From the NCBI GenBank assembly GCA_026874595.1, contig CM049315.1, positions 20,361,664 through 20,425,663 of the forward strand: a stretch of 64,000 nt of DNA, in the 5' to 3' direction. The notes under the pieces are model-generated. The model saw nothing but the letters and a program-made list of their open reading frames with translations, ran no database searches and had not been told where the DNA came from. Shown piece after piece: positions 24,096-36,016 of the stretch. Each line of letters opens with the position of its first letter. Within the stretch, counting starts at the first letter, position 1. A program made the translations under genes and the position numbers. This DNA comes from Sipunculus nudus (Eukaryota > Annelida > Sipuncula > Golfingiida > Sipunculidae).

Positions 24096-26180
24096 ATTGA
24101 AGGCTGTTTATACTGGGGTTTTAAAAACGTCTGGAAAGCTACAAGGTTTAACTGCCAGCATTGAAGGAGCAGTTGCATCAGGTAGTTACACTCCTGACCT
24201 GGTATCAAAGCAGGTTCTACAGAGATTCCATCCAATATAGTCCAGCGGTTAAGCCCCCATATTTGGAGAAATTGTGCAAAAAATGAAAGAAGCATGAAAG
24301 TTTCCAAAACTGTTCTTTGGAGCTTAATGGTTAATTTCAGATATAGGGCCAAGCTGAAAATGATGCACATGATGCAAAATCGCACTGAGCCTTCCACCTA
24401 AGATAAACATAACCGACAGTTAGTAAATTTGAATTGTGTGTGATTTACCAGAAGAAACCACTGTTGTCCTGTTAGATCTAAAAGAAAATATTCAGGCATA
24501 AGTTAAAAAAAAGTTCATGGCAATATTACAAAATATTATGTAATAATGTTATGCTCCTCTAATTGTGTGCTGATTCTGTCTTCATGCCAGCATACAGTGT
24601 GAAAGCCATCACCTTATGGCAAAAGAAGCATAGAATCTATACAGCAAACATGTGTGAGCTTCTACATATCTGTGTATCCTGTCATACACGCATGTAGTCT
24701 AAATAATTTATGGAATCGTTTTTTTCTGTGGAAACACCCATGGTGTTCAAATACATGTAACCAGTACATGAATTTTAAATTTCAGCACTACAATCTGATA
24801 TTTCCAAACTTCAATAACAAAGGTTTACATGAATGTGAAGTTGATCGTAAAATTTACCAAATTTGATACCAGACATAACAGCTAAATTTCTTTCATCCAT
24901 CGCCTCTAAGGAAATCAAACAGAAGAAATCAGAAAAAATTAATATAATAAATCAAAGCTCAGCAAATGACACTTTAATTTGAAAATGCAGTATGAAACAA
25001 ATTTTACAGAATTTTATCATTGGAAGTGCGAATGAAAAAGACATTTTTAGCAAAATTTCAATACGTAGGCATTAGGCATATAGAATCTGACAGATGTGAG
25101 CTTCTTATATATGTCTTTATTTTGCCTCGCACGCATTATAGGCTAGCTAAACGTTATTTTATATGGATTGTTTATTTGATTTGTATATATATTTTATATG
25201 GATTGTACAGTAAGTTATAACAACTCTCACAAGTCCCTATCCATGGCTCGAATTGTTGCGTTAGGTAGTATATAGGGTTGGATGAAATTGGAGAACACGG
25301 AGAAAACAACCGTCCTTGGAAGGACTACTACAACCCACTCTGATAGGAACGATGTTGATCAAATGTAGGGTTTTTGAGATAGACGAGCGTCTCACCACTC
25401 GACTGTCCACATCATTACATTGAAACAGATATAGGGCTGAAATACTTAAAAATAATATACATTTCAAATGTCAGCACAGTTTTATTAATGCATGTGATAT
25501 TTCCCAATTGCACTAAAAATGTTTGCATGAAAGTTACGTTAATCGCAGAATCTAATTAAATGTATGTTGGTTTCAAATATCCTAATGATTAGTGTTTATG
25601 GACATTTCAAGTTCTTCATTTTATTTTAGATTTTGACACAGAAGTTTCTTGCGCCATCACCTCTTCAAAGCAATTACATTTATCAGCATGCAAATAAATG
25701 GAAATTAAAATTGCAATCGAAACTGTTCTACAATTCAAGCATGAATATGCATGACAAAACAGACAAATCTAGCCCAGGAAATAACACTTTCATTTGAGAA
25801 CAATCACAAAGTATGCAACTGATCAGCAGAACTCGGCAATTAATGTTTGCTGTTCGATGTGCTAGTCAAAGGCAAATTTAGCATAATTTCAAAATCAACA
25901 AAACCAGAATTCATCCATAGAGTCATAATACATACTTGAAACCCTAATAAATTAATTTCTTGACCCCGAAAACATAGAAATAGTGCACTTGCAATGCATT
26001 CTAGGACAAAAATAACCGGATATATTAAGATTTTGACCAAGATACAGTGAATTCCGCTTGGCCCTATATCTGAAAATATTGAGTACGGTATAGACAACTG
26101 TTATGCCAAGTTTCATGTTTCTTTCATTTTTTGTACACTTCTTCTCTTAACAGCTGGACTAATAGTTCTAGCTGGGCATG
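24096..26180. repeat. Diverged copies of a dispersed element, partly inverted
   Basis: A segment around 24230-24370 is matched in reverse orientation at 26056-26160 (shared phrases TTGGCCCTATATCTGAAA and TTTCTTTCATTTTTTG). Two further stretches, about 24960-25070 and 25770-25890, look like weak direct copies (ACACTTTAATTTGA, then TTTAGCAAAATTTCAA). The SINE at 23651-24078 inserted at the edge of this block. No intact reading frame is present. I cannot name the element. Confidence 0.5.
25175..25420 (-). mobile_element. Diverged SINE copy, same family as 10741-11004
   Basis: Shares the 3' part (TTTTATATGGATTGTACA on the plus strand), CCATGGCTCG, GGAGAACACGGAGAAAAC and CTACAACCCACTCTGATAG with the SINE in satellite 2. 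The tRNA-like head is strongly decayed, with CTCACCACTCGACTGTCC still visible. It is older than the satellite copy, judging by the number of differences. Confidence 0.8.
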
Positions 26181-26188
26181 TGCCCCTA

Positions 26189-26540
26189 CTGGTGTCTGGT
26201 GCAGGTAACTGCATGTATAGAGTGGCCCCTCTTAGATGTTTTAGAACTGAACACTACCACACACATCTGAGGATTCTGACTGCCCTGGAAATGATCCTGG
26301 ATTGTATTGTAGTTTCTTTAACTCCAAACATAGGAAGTTTACCGACCTGATCAAGGATGACCGTGTTGAAATTGGCAACTATACACTGTGACTTAGGTGT
26401 CTACTCGGAATAATCCCATATGTATGCCCTGAGTGCTGCCATGCAGACCAACCTGAGGTCTTACTACCCCTAACATCAAATAATGATTTCTTGGCGGCAC
26501 AATGTTTAAGAACCATTTATGGACGCAATGGCACCAATTG
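26189..26540 (+). pseudogene. Broken coding relic with an OTU/vertnin-like GNC motif
   Basis: Three plus-strand pieces in different frames look coding. The first (26189-26350) contains GAGNCMYRVAPLRCF followed by HLRILTALEMIL. The second (about 26321-26392) contains FTDLIKDDRVEIGNY. The third (about 26415-26540) contains PYVCPECCHADQ and FLAAQCLRTIYG. The G-x-GNC-x-YR then LR-x-x-TALEMIL arrangement resembles the OTU-type DGNC region found in vertnin-like proteins of marine animals, with Ala where the usual Asp would be. It stands 5' of the LINE remnant and may be part of another mobile element. The call rests on a short pattern and is tentative. Confidence 0.4.
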
Positions 26541-26779
26541 ATGTCAAGCAGGTATCAAACAGAAAGTACCATGCCAAAAAAAAAAAGAAAACAAAATTAG
26601 TTACAATGGGAATCAAGGGAATGGTTATAGAAAAAGTTCACAGACAATATTCAGGGAATTTAGAACTTGGTCTACTCTCACCCCATGATTCAGAGTGTAA
26701 ACCACACTAAAGTTGATATTCCTAGCATCATTCTCTAAACAGCTGACCAAATAAATGACATTAAAAGATTTTGAGTCAA

Positions 26780-28027
26780 TTCCCCTGGAAAGTATGTATG
26801 AATGTAGAACTCTCTAAGGAGTGCGTTTTGAATAACAGGACCCCTCAAGGCGCAATTCTAGTTCCGGTTTTATTCCAAAGTGTATATTAATGACTTGCCT
26901 AAATATTTAAAAGAAAAATGTATGATATATGCTGATGACATCTCGATGTATACGTCCTTTAATAAGAAATTTATTGACATCGCTCTCAAGTGGTTACATA
27001 ATCATTGACATTGTATAAATCCTGAAAAATCGCACGGTAATTTTATTCGGCCAAAATCAGAAAACCCGGTCTCCCGACTTAGGGATCATTATAAATGAAA
27101 TCACATTACATATAATCATTGACTCTAATCTGACTTGGAGAGAGTATATTCAGGTTCTATGCGAAAAAATTAAAATCTAAATTAGGAATACTCTTCGCCT
27201 CAGTAAGATACTGTCGACTACCAGCCTGAATTATGTATATTTTGCCCTTTTACAAAGTCACATAGATTACAGCATATATGTTTAGGGCAATTGTTTTAAA
27301 TCTTATTTAAATAGAGTCCAAAAGCTTCAGAACAAAGCCGCACGCGTCGTTACAAAAAATGTTTCCAATAACACTTCGTCTGCGTCATTAATTAAACATC
27401 TAGATTGGATGACTGTGGAAGAATGGTATCGATATTTTATGTGTTCAATTGTATATAATTGTTTGTCTGAAGACGTACCTGAATATTTTAAAACTGTTCT
27501 CAGGTTGCAACGGATGCCATATGAAACACGGTCGTCTGACAGCCATAATTTGATTTAACCCAGGCCCTGGCGTGAACGTTTAAAATCTGGTTTTAGCTAT
27601 GCAGATCCATACCTATGGAATCAGCTGTCTTTATCCTTAAAGTATGCCTCAGATCACGACCATTTTAAGCGTTTATATAGATGTGTGATGCGACGATAGC
27701 ACAATTTTATATTATTCTAACTTGTATATTACCATAAATCTACCTTTCATCAATTTCATGAGATTGATATGTATTTTATTTTATTTTCAATGTCTTCTTT
27801 GTAACGACTATGTTCCATTACTGCATAACATCTTTTAATCGTTCGCGCTTTGTATTGCACTATGTATTTAATATATATAGCACTATGTCATGTTTAAGCT
27901 GTATCTGTATGATGTATATTTTATTCATTTTATATGTTCTAACTTTATCCAGGACCCTGTTTAAAACAAGCAAATGAGCTGAATATAGGCTACCCTGATA
28001 AAAGATGTTTGAAATAAATAAATATAA
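26780..28027 (+). mobile_element. 3' remnant of a non-LTR retrotransposon (reverse transcriptase end)
   Basis: Frame-shifted coding relic of the C-terminal reverse transcriptase region. The palm motifs are visible as TPQGAILVPVLF, YINDLP (26883) and YADD (26928-26939), the catalytic Asp pair. Further downstream are an LGILF-like stretch, ARVVTKN, LDWMTVEEW and YLWNQL, typical of the C-terminal domain of Jockey/CR1-group LINEs. A ~330-bp 3' UTR ends in GAAATAAATAAATATA, a LINE-type tail. Numerous stops show that it is dead. The 5' part, including the endonuclease, is missing, as expected for 5' truncation. Confidence 0.85.
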
Positions 28028-29744
28028 TCTTACAATTTGGAGCTAATTGTTACAGCCATTCATGTTGTATCATTACATTAGGTGTACTCATACATAGCAT
28101 CGTTCAATATTTAAACACAGTGCCCGATATGTCACGCTGTACTGATGTGGATGAAAGGTCCTACTACATGTTAGTCTTCCTTATTTGTATATGTCATTAT
28201 AATGAAATAAGAATTGGCCTTTTTTCAATTATTTGTTCACAGCCTGAATAAATTATGGGAAGAATGGGAAAATTTCGATTGAAAGAGAACATGTTTTGGT
28301 GTTCATTGTGACGTTGAATTCACTTGCGTATTTACTCATGTTTCAGTTTAATTTTACCTGTCATTCAAATGATGTCAGGAAATTAATATACATGTTGATG
28401 TGATCAAAGATGTTCGGAAAATTCCAAGCCATTTTATGTTTAAAAAATTCAAATTTAAATTGATCGTTTGACAGGCTGTATAGAATGTTTTTTAACTATT
28501 CCAGTGATGGTTTGGCAGGCTAGACCCATTAGTAAACGGTTATGAAAGGGCTTATGCATTTATTTGTTTTACTTTGTATTTCTGTAACAATGTCTGCTTA
28601 CAATGGTGCTAAAGCATTTAATTATGGTTTCAATGGTGCTTCTTTTTGGAGGTAGTCACAAGAAAAAGTATCCAGTGGCTAGGGAAACACAAATCAAAGA
28701 AGAGAGCCTTTGCCATTTGACTACTCCCGCATTGCAGGGTTTGTTTAACGGCGAAATGTCAGCATTATGGAAAAAAATTGCCGTTGAAAATTTTGTAAAA
28801 CTGCCTTGTGAGTATTACCGAACGTCTTTGCAAGTATGCAAGAAAACTATTGCGGATTTATAAAAAAAATGGTAACTATCAAGCAACCCGTAAACGAATC
28901 GACCGATCCATATGGTAGTATGGTACATAAGTATCCACACTGTATATCTAATAATAAATTCTTAACATTTTTTATGCAAGTATTTAGTATTGTGCAACAC
29001 CTATGTACGCAAATTCCCTTAAAAAGGGCAATGATATAAAGGGTGGTTTGGGGGTGTCTTCTTGTAGATGGAACGGGCAGATTTGACTCTTGTCTAGGTC
29101 GGTCATGTTTCTAGTTTTACTCGTACAATAAATGTGTCATGTTGTCAGAGGCAGCTTCTCAGTCTAAAAGAGAAAACTTGAACTTGGTTGCAATTGAGAC
29201 AATGGAGGAACAAGACCGTTTAATGACGTGATTAGGAGAATCTTCCATATAATTCAAGGTATCAGTCCACTTTACCATATTGAAACATCTTCGTATCTTA
29301 CAATCGATGTACGAAAATAAAAAACATTTCTAAATTTTGAACCTTTAAACAAGGAAAACTGGAGGATTCAGAAGTATTTGGACTAAGTATCATTCACCTT
29401 TAACATGTTGCCTGCTGCGTTGCTCGATGTTTCTGTGGCATTTTTATTTTCTCGTTTATACAAGAACTTAAAAAGACAAAAGAGGGCAGGGAATACAGTG
29501 GACGAATCAACAGGCGCGGATCCAGGATTTTTTTTGCAGGGAGGGGTCAACGGGTGGCATGTGGTAGGGTATTAGATACATTTACTCTTCACCTTAAGGA
29601 GATAAATTTATCACCGATATTTATATTAAATGTAATCCAGAGAGCAAACAGTAAACACTGTGCAAGAGTGACTTGTATATAAATTAGGACTGTCTATGCG
29701 CGTGTACACTATGCGACTTTATTAAATACTGTTAAACCTTTTGT
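28028..29744. other. Spacer, no gene recognised
   Basis: AT-rich sequence. A frame at 28603-28863 (86 codons) begins with a hydrophobic stretch, but it has no recognisable domain and no splice support, so I do not call it a gene. Around 29510-29590 there is CGCGGATCCAGGATTTTTTT followed by GGGAGGGGTCAACGGG, a fragment of the GGATCC-ended repeat seen complete at 33242-33458. Confidence 0.5.
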
Positions 29745-29932
29745 TTAAATATAAACTTTATTTATTTACATGGATTGTACAACTAGTTATAATAACTAAT
29801 ACAAGGCACTCTCCATGGCTCGGATGTTGGCGCTCGGTAGTCGGTAAGGGTTGCGGAAACCAGAGAACCCGGAGAAAACCACCGACCGTGGACGGGCAAA
29901 TACAACCCACTCTCATAGCTACGCCGGGAATA
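29745..29932 (-). mobile_element. SINE copy lacking its tRNA head
   Basis: Same family as 10741-11004. It runs from the tail (TTTATTTACATGGATTGTAC on the plus strand) through CCATGGCTCGG, CCCGGAGAAAACCACCG and CTACGCCGGGAAT, where it stops before the B box. The truncation removes the internal promoter. Confidence 0.85.
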
Positions 29933-29939
29933 GTTTAAA

Positions 29940-30834
29940 ACTATGATAGAAACTTTTCACACCTCGCCTAATAAACACTTTACCTAATTTTGTACAACCA
30001 CATGGAATTTCGAGCGGGCAAAATTTACATTACAGTTATGTGGTACAAAATATGACCGAAGATGAATCGTAATTGGCTTTAACATGCGTGATATAAACAC
30101 ACGCTTCACTGTGCTTATGAACCTATCCAGGTTCGCCAAACTTGTGGTATTTTACTGTCGTTATATATCAGCATTGTTTTTCCCCCTGAGCATTTCGTGA
30201 AAATTCCTTGACGAAAGCCTTAATAACACCAACACAGATATAATAAAAAAGCGCATCTTATTGGTAGCTTTCATCATGAAATTCCATGGAATGGCAATTG
30301 GAAAAATATTATAAATATAATAGGCCATGACCTTGACTTTGCTTGTTCACCTTGAACATACAGGGAAAAGACTACAACAAGGAATTTTAGATTAATATGG
30401 TTACAAGCTTTAACTTCATGCATAATGGCAGTTTTTTTTAATCCCACAGAATGATATTTGACCCTTGGAGGGAAAAAAAAGAAATATTAAAAGCTATGAC
30501 CTTGACCATTTCTGACCTTGAAACTGAAGGGGAAATGGCGAAATGGGAAAAATCTATTTATAAGCTTTAAAATTATGTATGCTGTCAGCCTTCTTTTCAT
30601 GAAAATACCACGGGATAACGACGAACCAATAAAAAATACAGAAATATTAAAATTCATGACCTTGACCTTGTCTGTTGAACTTGAAACTGCGGATGAATGT
30701 GGCAACATGGATTTTTAGATTGTTCAGATCATAAGCTTTAAAATGATATATGCTGTCAGCTTTCTTTATTATATTCCCAGAGATGGACAACTGACCCTGG
30801 ACTACTACCGCTCCTGGGTAAACTTTAGGCATGT
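29940..30834. repeat. ~165-bp modules with TGACCTTGACC, and flank
   Basis: From about 30300 to 30800 three diverged modules repeat AAATATTAAAA, CATGACCTTGACC, CTTGAAACTG, then TAAGCTTTAAAAT and ATGCTGTCAGC, about 165 bp apart. Sequence before 30300 is non-repetitive with no gene seen. This is the opposite-strand form of the AGGTCA-rich repeat type at 22.8 kb. Confidence 0.65.
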
Positions 30835-31175
30835 ACCATGAGAGTTGGTTGTAGCTGCCCTCTAATTAAGGCCGGTCGATCGTTTCCCGGGGTCGATGGT
30901 AGGCCTACTGTGAGAGTAGGTTGTAGCTGCCCTCTAAGGCCGGTCCTTTTCCGAGGTCGATGGTAGCCCTACAGTGAGAGTGGGTTGTAGCTGCCCTCTA
31001 AGGCCGTTCGTTTTCTGGGGTCGATTGTAGGCCTACTGTGAGAGTTGGTTGTAGCTGCCCTCTAAGGCCGGTGGTTTCCTCCGAGTCTCCCCGTTCCCTT
31101 CACCTCTGAGAACCACTAAACGCTGTCATTTGGGTCGTTGAGAGTCTCTGGTTGTAATTACTATTTGTATGAAGT
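30835..31175 (+). repeat. Minisatellite grown from a SINE central domain
   Basis: The phrase GAGAGT-GGTTGTAGCTGCCC starts at 30840, 30912, 30976 and 31040, giving four units of 64-72 bp. Each has the SINE central motif CTCTAAGGCCGGTC followed by GGGGTCGATGGTAGGCCTAC. The last unit passes directly into the usual SINE 3' part (CCGTTCCCTTCACCTCTG, AACGCTGTCA, ATTACTATTTGTA). The tRNA head is absent. The same central domain occurs once per element in the other SINE copies in this window. Confidence 0.85.
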
Positions 31176-32993
31176 ATGTAACGTATTTCTGTTGTGTTAT
31201 TGGCCATACTCCCCTAAAACGTTAGGAAGTCACGTTTTAAACTTGTTACGGTTTTCAATCAATTGTACAGTAAGAAAGTCTTCATGTGATGCAAGAGTTT
31301 TTTTTTTAATTTCACACTATGCTGAGTTTGAATGTTTTCACAGAATGTAAGGTAACCAAACAAGGCAAAGATTTTGTTGGAAAAATGAACACGACTGTAC
31401 GTTGGAGTCCGTACAAACGCTAGGCAGCACAATACCCCCATCAATACGACAGAAATTACCCCGAGATATTCCCCGACAGTTACACTGAAGGCAGCCGGCA
31501 ACTTCTGACGAAATCCTGATTGATCACTTGGTCCTTGTATAAAGCGTGGGGTACACATGGAATATTTTCTTAAATTTGCAGATCAGTTCTTTAAAAATTA
31601 TGCTGGGGGGGGGGAGGGGTTCTTTCAGCCGCCACAACCTTTTTTATGGATTCCAGACAATTTTTTTTGTGCGACCTGGGCCGCCCTTTCCCGGACCTGG
31701 GGACCTTATTTAAGTTTTGTAATTCGTTCGGATAAGTTGAACCCCTCTTTACATATATTCTGGATACGCCCTCGCTACAGTGGAGGAATAAGGCGTTAAC
31801 TAGAATGTAGGGAAAATCATACCTTACAAACTATATTAGTAATGCAATAAAATAAATATGTGTGAAAACGTTCTATTTGTGGCAGCATCTTAACCCCATG
31901 GGTGAGTGTCTATGCTAATCAACTGCATTGATAAGCTGCTCATTGGTTGTATAGTCTCATAAATCTTTTACAAAATGTAACTCTCAAAGTGAGTCTAGCA
32001 ACTCATGGCAGCCGCTATGTCACTTGGCAAGAGGATTAAGAACAACCAGAAAGTTGTAAAATATTAATGTCCAGGGCGTATATCCCCCACCCACCAAAAA
32101 TTCTACTTACACTTATACCAGTCAACTACTGGCAAGTGTTATGTTTGTTAACTCAAATTTATTTTATGTTCGATTATTTGAGTAAACACACACACATAGA
32201 TAAAATATGGCGTTTTCAGTAAATAAATATTTTATAATATATATGTTTCTCTGTGTATGGTTATGGTAATGTTATTCCCATTTTGAAAAGAAAGAAGAAA
32301 AACAAGAAAGATCTTGTCTGTAATGTAAATATAGATATATGTCTGATATAATAATGTTTATTTATTATCAGTTCTAAAGGTTCCTATCAACCTAAAGAGA
32401 AACTAGTTTTGTTGTTTTTGTTGAAATTTTGTGAAGAAAGAACAAAAGCTTAGCAAGATATTGTCTGTAATGTAAATGTAAAGAGTGTCCGACTTTGAAA
32501 ATTTCTAAAATAAATCTAAACAGTAAAGGGATTATATACTTGCACATTTCTCTCATGTTTTTTACTATTTCTCTTTTCTATTTTGTTTGTGTGCAGAAGT
32601 GAAGTATCCAAACCCTGTGATTGTCCTGTAACATGATGGTGGATGGCCAAAAACTCTTTAACAATCCATGCAAGCTATTTGTACTTCCACTAGACGCTTG
32701 CTTACCCGACTTTAGGGCCCCCCCCCCATATTTTCAAATCCTGGATACGATACTGATGTCTGTTTTATCATGAGGTTTTCATCTCCTACCAGGTTTTTAT
32801 TGCCCCATTAACTTAATGTCAAGCTGTGTGGTTATATTTTATTTTAACTGAATAATCACCAATTTAAATAGGTATCAACCGGTGAAACAGACTATTAAAC
32901 AGGCCTAAATACACTGTCACAATCGATTGTATGATACTTCATAAAATCATGAGGTAAATACATTTATGTGTTTAAAACAGTTTTTTTTTCAAG
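31176..32993. other. Spacer with poly-G repeat fragments, no gene seen
   Basis: Contains a G-rich fragment at about 31604-31620 with CTGGATACGCCCTCGCTACAG near 31768, and another at about 32710-32750. Both resemble decayed ends of the GGATCC TIR element. A weak duplication of TTGTCTGTAATGTAAAT occurs at about 32313 and 32460. No coding signal was seen. Confidence 0.5.
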
Positions 32994-33193
32994 AATGTGT
33001 AACGACTCTGCAAAAGCTGGTGTATCCTGGGCAATCCAACAATAAACCAAAAGGCAAATTCAGCGATATCTCTGGCTCCAGCAACAGGAAGATGCAGGTA
33101 ACTTCTGTCTAATCCGGACTGTGAGGCGACCGGTCCATGGTGTTACACTGAAGATCAGACCCTTGAGTGGGAGACGTGATGTAACATTATGCA
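32994..33193 (+). pseudogene. Frameshifted kringle-domain exon
   Basis: A plus-strand segment flanked by a good acceptor (T run then CAAG, ending 32993) and donor (GTGAGT at 33194) encodes kringle signature residues: YLWLQQQEDAGNFC, then NPDCEATGPWCYTEDQ (33111 on), then LEWET and CDVTLC. The NPD-GPWCYT-WE-C order is diagnostic of kringles, the disulphide-bonded modules of secreted and receptor proteins. The pieces lie in different frames. One base is missing between NFC and NPD, and two are missing between WET and the final Cys block. It therefore looks like a dead or mis-assembled exon. No neighbouring exon of the same gene was identified. Confidence 0.65.
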
Positions 33194-33241
33194 GTGAGTA
33201 TTCAGGTTTACATGGGGATGTACATGTTGCTTATGACCTTG

Positions 33242-33458
33242 CAGGGGCGGATCCAGAAATTAGAAAAAGGAGGGGTATAACCCAAGGGGAATAATGACAA
33301 AGCCTTAAAGAAGGTCCCCAGTTCCGGAAAAGGGGGGGGGGGAGGGGGGTGTCAGGACGCAAAAAGTGGTCTAAGCCCCTTAAACAGAGGTAACGGTGGC
33401 TGAAAAAGGGGAGGGGAGGGCGCGGACCCCTCGGACCGCTCCACTGGATCCGCTTCTG
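33242..33458. mobile_element. 217-bp TIR element (MITE-like) with GGATCC ends
   Basis: Begins CAGGGGCGGATCCAG and ends CTGGATCCGCTTCTG, imperfect inverted ends of about 15 bp. The interior is G-rich with runs of G at about 33336-33353. No coding capacity. A target duplication could not be settled by eye. Fragments of the same kind appear near 29510, 31600, 32710 and 50170. Confidence 0.6.
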
Positions 33459-34200
33459 TTTTGAATGCTTGCAGACATACTGGATCTTCCTTGGCTAGGC
33501 AGGGTTGACAAGAATTTGAGTTATATTAGCTCGGCTTTTGTCGTGCATGGAAGAGCCTACTCGTTTTATGAACTATTGTTTTTTCATAAGAAAAAGCAAC
33601 GAACAGTATAATATAGTAACTACATCGATAAATAAAATAATGTAAAAGCTGCTAGTCCTGTATTTGGAAAATCTCCGTGATTTTATGTAACAATAGTAAT
33701 TAAAATACACGGTGTTTAGTTTTGGAATTTGAATTTGTTTGGAGGTAAAATTAATATGAATATGGTCAGATGCTTGCCCTGGATAGAGGCAATCAAGTAG
33801 AATAGTCTGATTATACCCAGATACCAATTAAGAGGACGCTGTTTATTACTGCCGTAAACCTGACCTCGCCTTTAGTGGTCCATGGTCTTTCAACAAAGAA
33901 AATTCCACCGGCAGCAGAAAAATGCCAATACCTAGATGTGGTAGTAATCATTTTTCAAATTTACGAATGGGGGGAGGGGTTGTTTAGTATTGCAATCACT
34001 CTTTCAGAAACATAATTTCACCCAAAGGCACATCTTAACCAACTCGTTGTGTATTGATTAACACCTGCATGTACTTTGTTTTACCATTTGTTTGTTCATA
34101 CATCTGGCACACTTTCACCTTAGATTTGTGTTTCTCAATTTTAAATTAATCTATACGATAGAATCCTATTTCAACAAGACAAGTTTTTCTAAACTAAAAG

Positions 34201-34830
<630 letters not shown>

Positions 34831-34831
34831 G

Positions 34832-35269
34832 GTCAGGGACAATCAGGGACATTATGGTTGTTCCTCGTTTTAAGATTCGAGCATATCAACTAACTCCTCA
34901 GGGAAAATATCTGTGTAACTTGTGAAGTATTAAGAAGTAAATTAGTTTTGATGTAATAAAATAGCAATTTAGTAGTGAACAGTAATGTAAACCTGGAGAT
35001 GTTATCCAGACCTGCATCCCTGAAACTTTGAAACTAAATGTCACCCATGTACATTATAATTGGGTATTTTACACATATTTCACACAGCCGTGGCATAGCA
35101 ACCGAGGAGACGCTTCCTGTTACTCTTATTAAATAATAGTTCGAATTTTGCTCCCACTTTGTTCTCGCTCCATCTACCTCTTAAGCGTTTTTTTTCTATC
35201 TGGAAATGCATTCATGGCTACGATAAAATAGTCTTAATGTCATATGAGGCCGATGAATGGAAACACAGC
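34832..35269. other. Short spacer, no gene seen
   Basis: AT-rich sequence without a coding or repeat signal. The phrase TGGAAACACAGC at 35258-35269 recurs in the same orientation at 38924-38935, just outside the matching inverted block. Confidence 0.5.
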
Positions 35270-35945
35270 TTTAGACAAACTTTTGTTTTCAGGTCTGTGT
35301 ATACATACATTGAGTAGACGAGTTTTTTAAAGACATAGGCCAAACATTTCAGACAAATCACAATATGTCACTTTTACTGATAGCTTTAATGTATCTAACT
35401 ATACTTGAAGTAATATCAGTCAAAATATCTATCACTTGTATCACTTGAATGTGAATTGCATTCAGACTAGATAAGTTAGTACAATGCACGCTAAAATGCT
35501 TTAACCTTCACTCAAAGTTTCACCAAATATTTCAACTAATAAAGTGCAATGTATCTGATACTATGTTTCACTCCTACTAAAACATATCAGAATAAAATAA
35601 TTCTCTATTAAAAAAGAAACATTTGAGGGTACGACGTTCGGGATTTTATTTTATAATGCACATAACACAACATAAATGTAAATGGAACTTCAAGCATATA
35701 AATATGGTACTACAAGCATACATATATATCCCAAAGATAAGTGGTCTAGTGTCTTATCTAATGTAAGTTAATTTATGATCAAACTATTAAGACAAGCTAG
35801 ATTCTGCAGGTAATTTTTTTCACAAATGAATCCTTGCCAGTCTGGAGCACATGATATTTGACCCGCCATTTAAAACTTCCATCACCTGCAAGTCCACCAT
35901 GGAGATCACCTGAAGTTTACAGACCTTCGGTTCTCCTTTGTGTTA

Positions 35946-35948
<3 letters not shown>
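35270..35948 (+). repeat. Inverted block A, left copy
   Basis: About 680 bp that is matched in reverse complement at 38249-38923. Landmarks include TCAGGTCTGTG, CGTACCCTCAAATG (seen here as CATTTGAGGGTACGACGTTC at 35622), CCATGGAGATCACCTGAAG and CTTCGGTTCTCCTTTGTGTT. Many substitutions and small indels separate the copies. No coding capacity was recognised. It abuts a (TA)n run on its right. Confidence 0.9.

Positions 35949-36012
<64 letters not shown>
35949..36012. repeat. (TA)n microsatellite between blocks A and B
   Basis: About 64 bp of uninterrupted TA, joining block A to block B. A similar run at 40876-40934 lies at the same end of the inverted copy of block B. Confidence 0.97.

Positions 36013-36016
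<4 letters not shown>

Noticed and set aside
28603-28863. 86-codon frame beginning with a hydrophobic segment
   Set aside because: Could suggest a secreted peptide, but it has no cysteine pattern, no homologue I recognise and no splice support.
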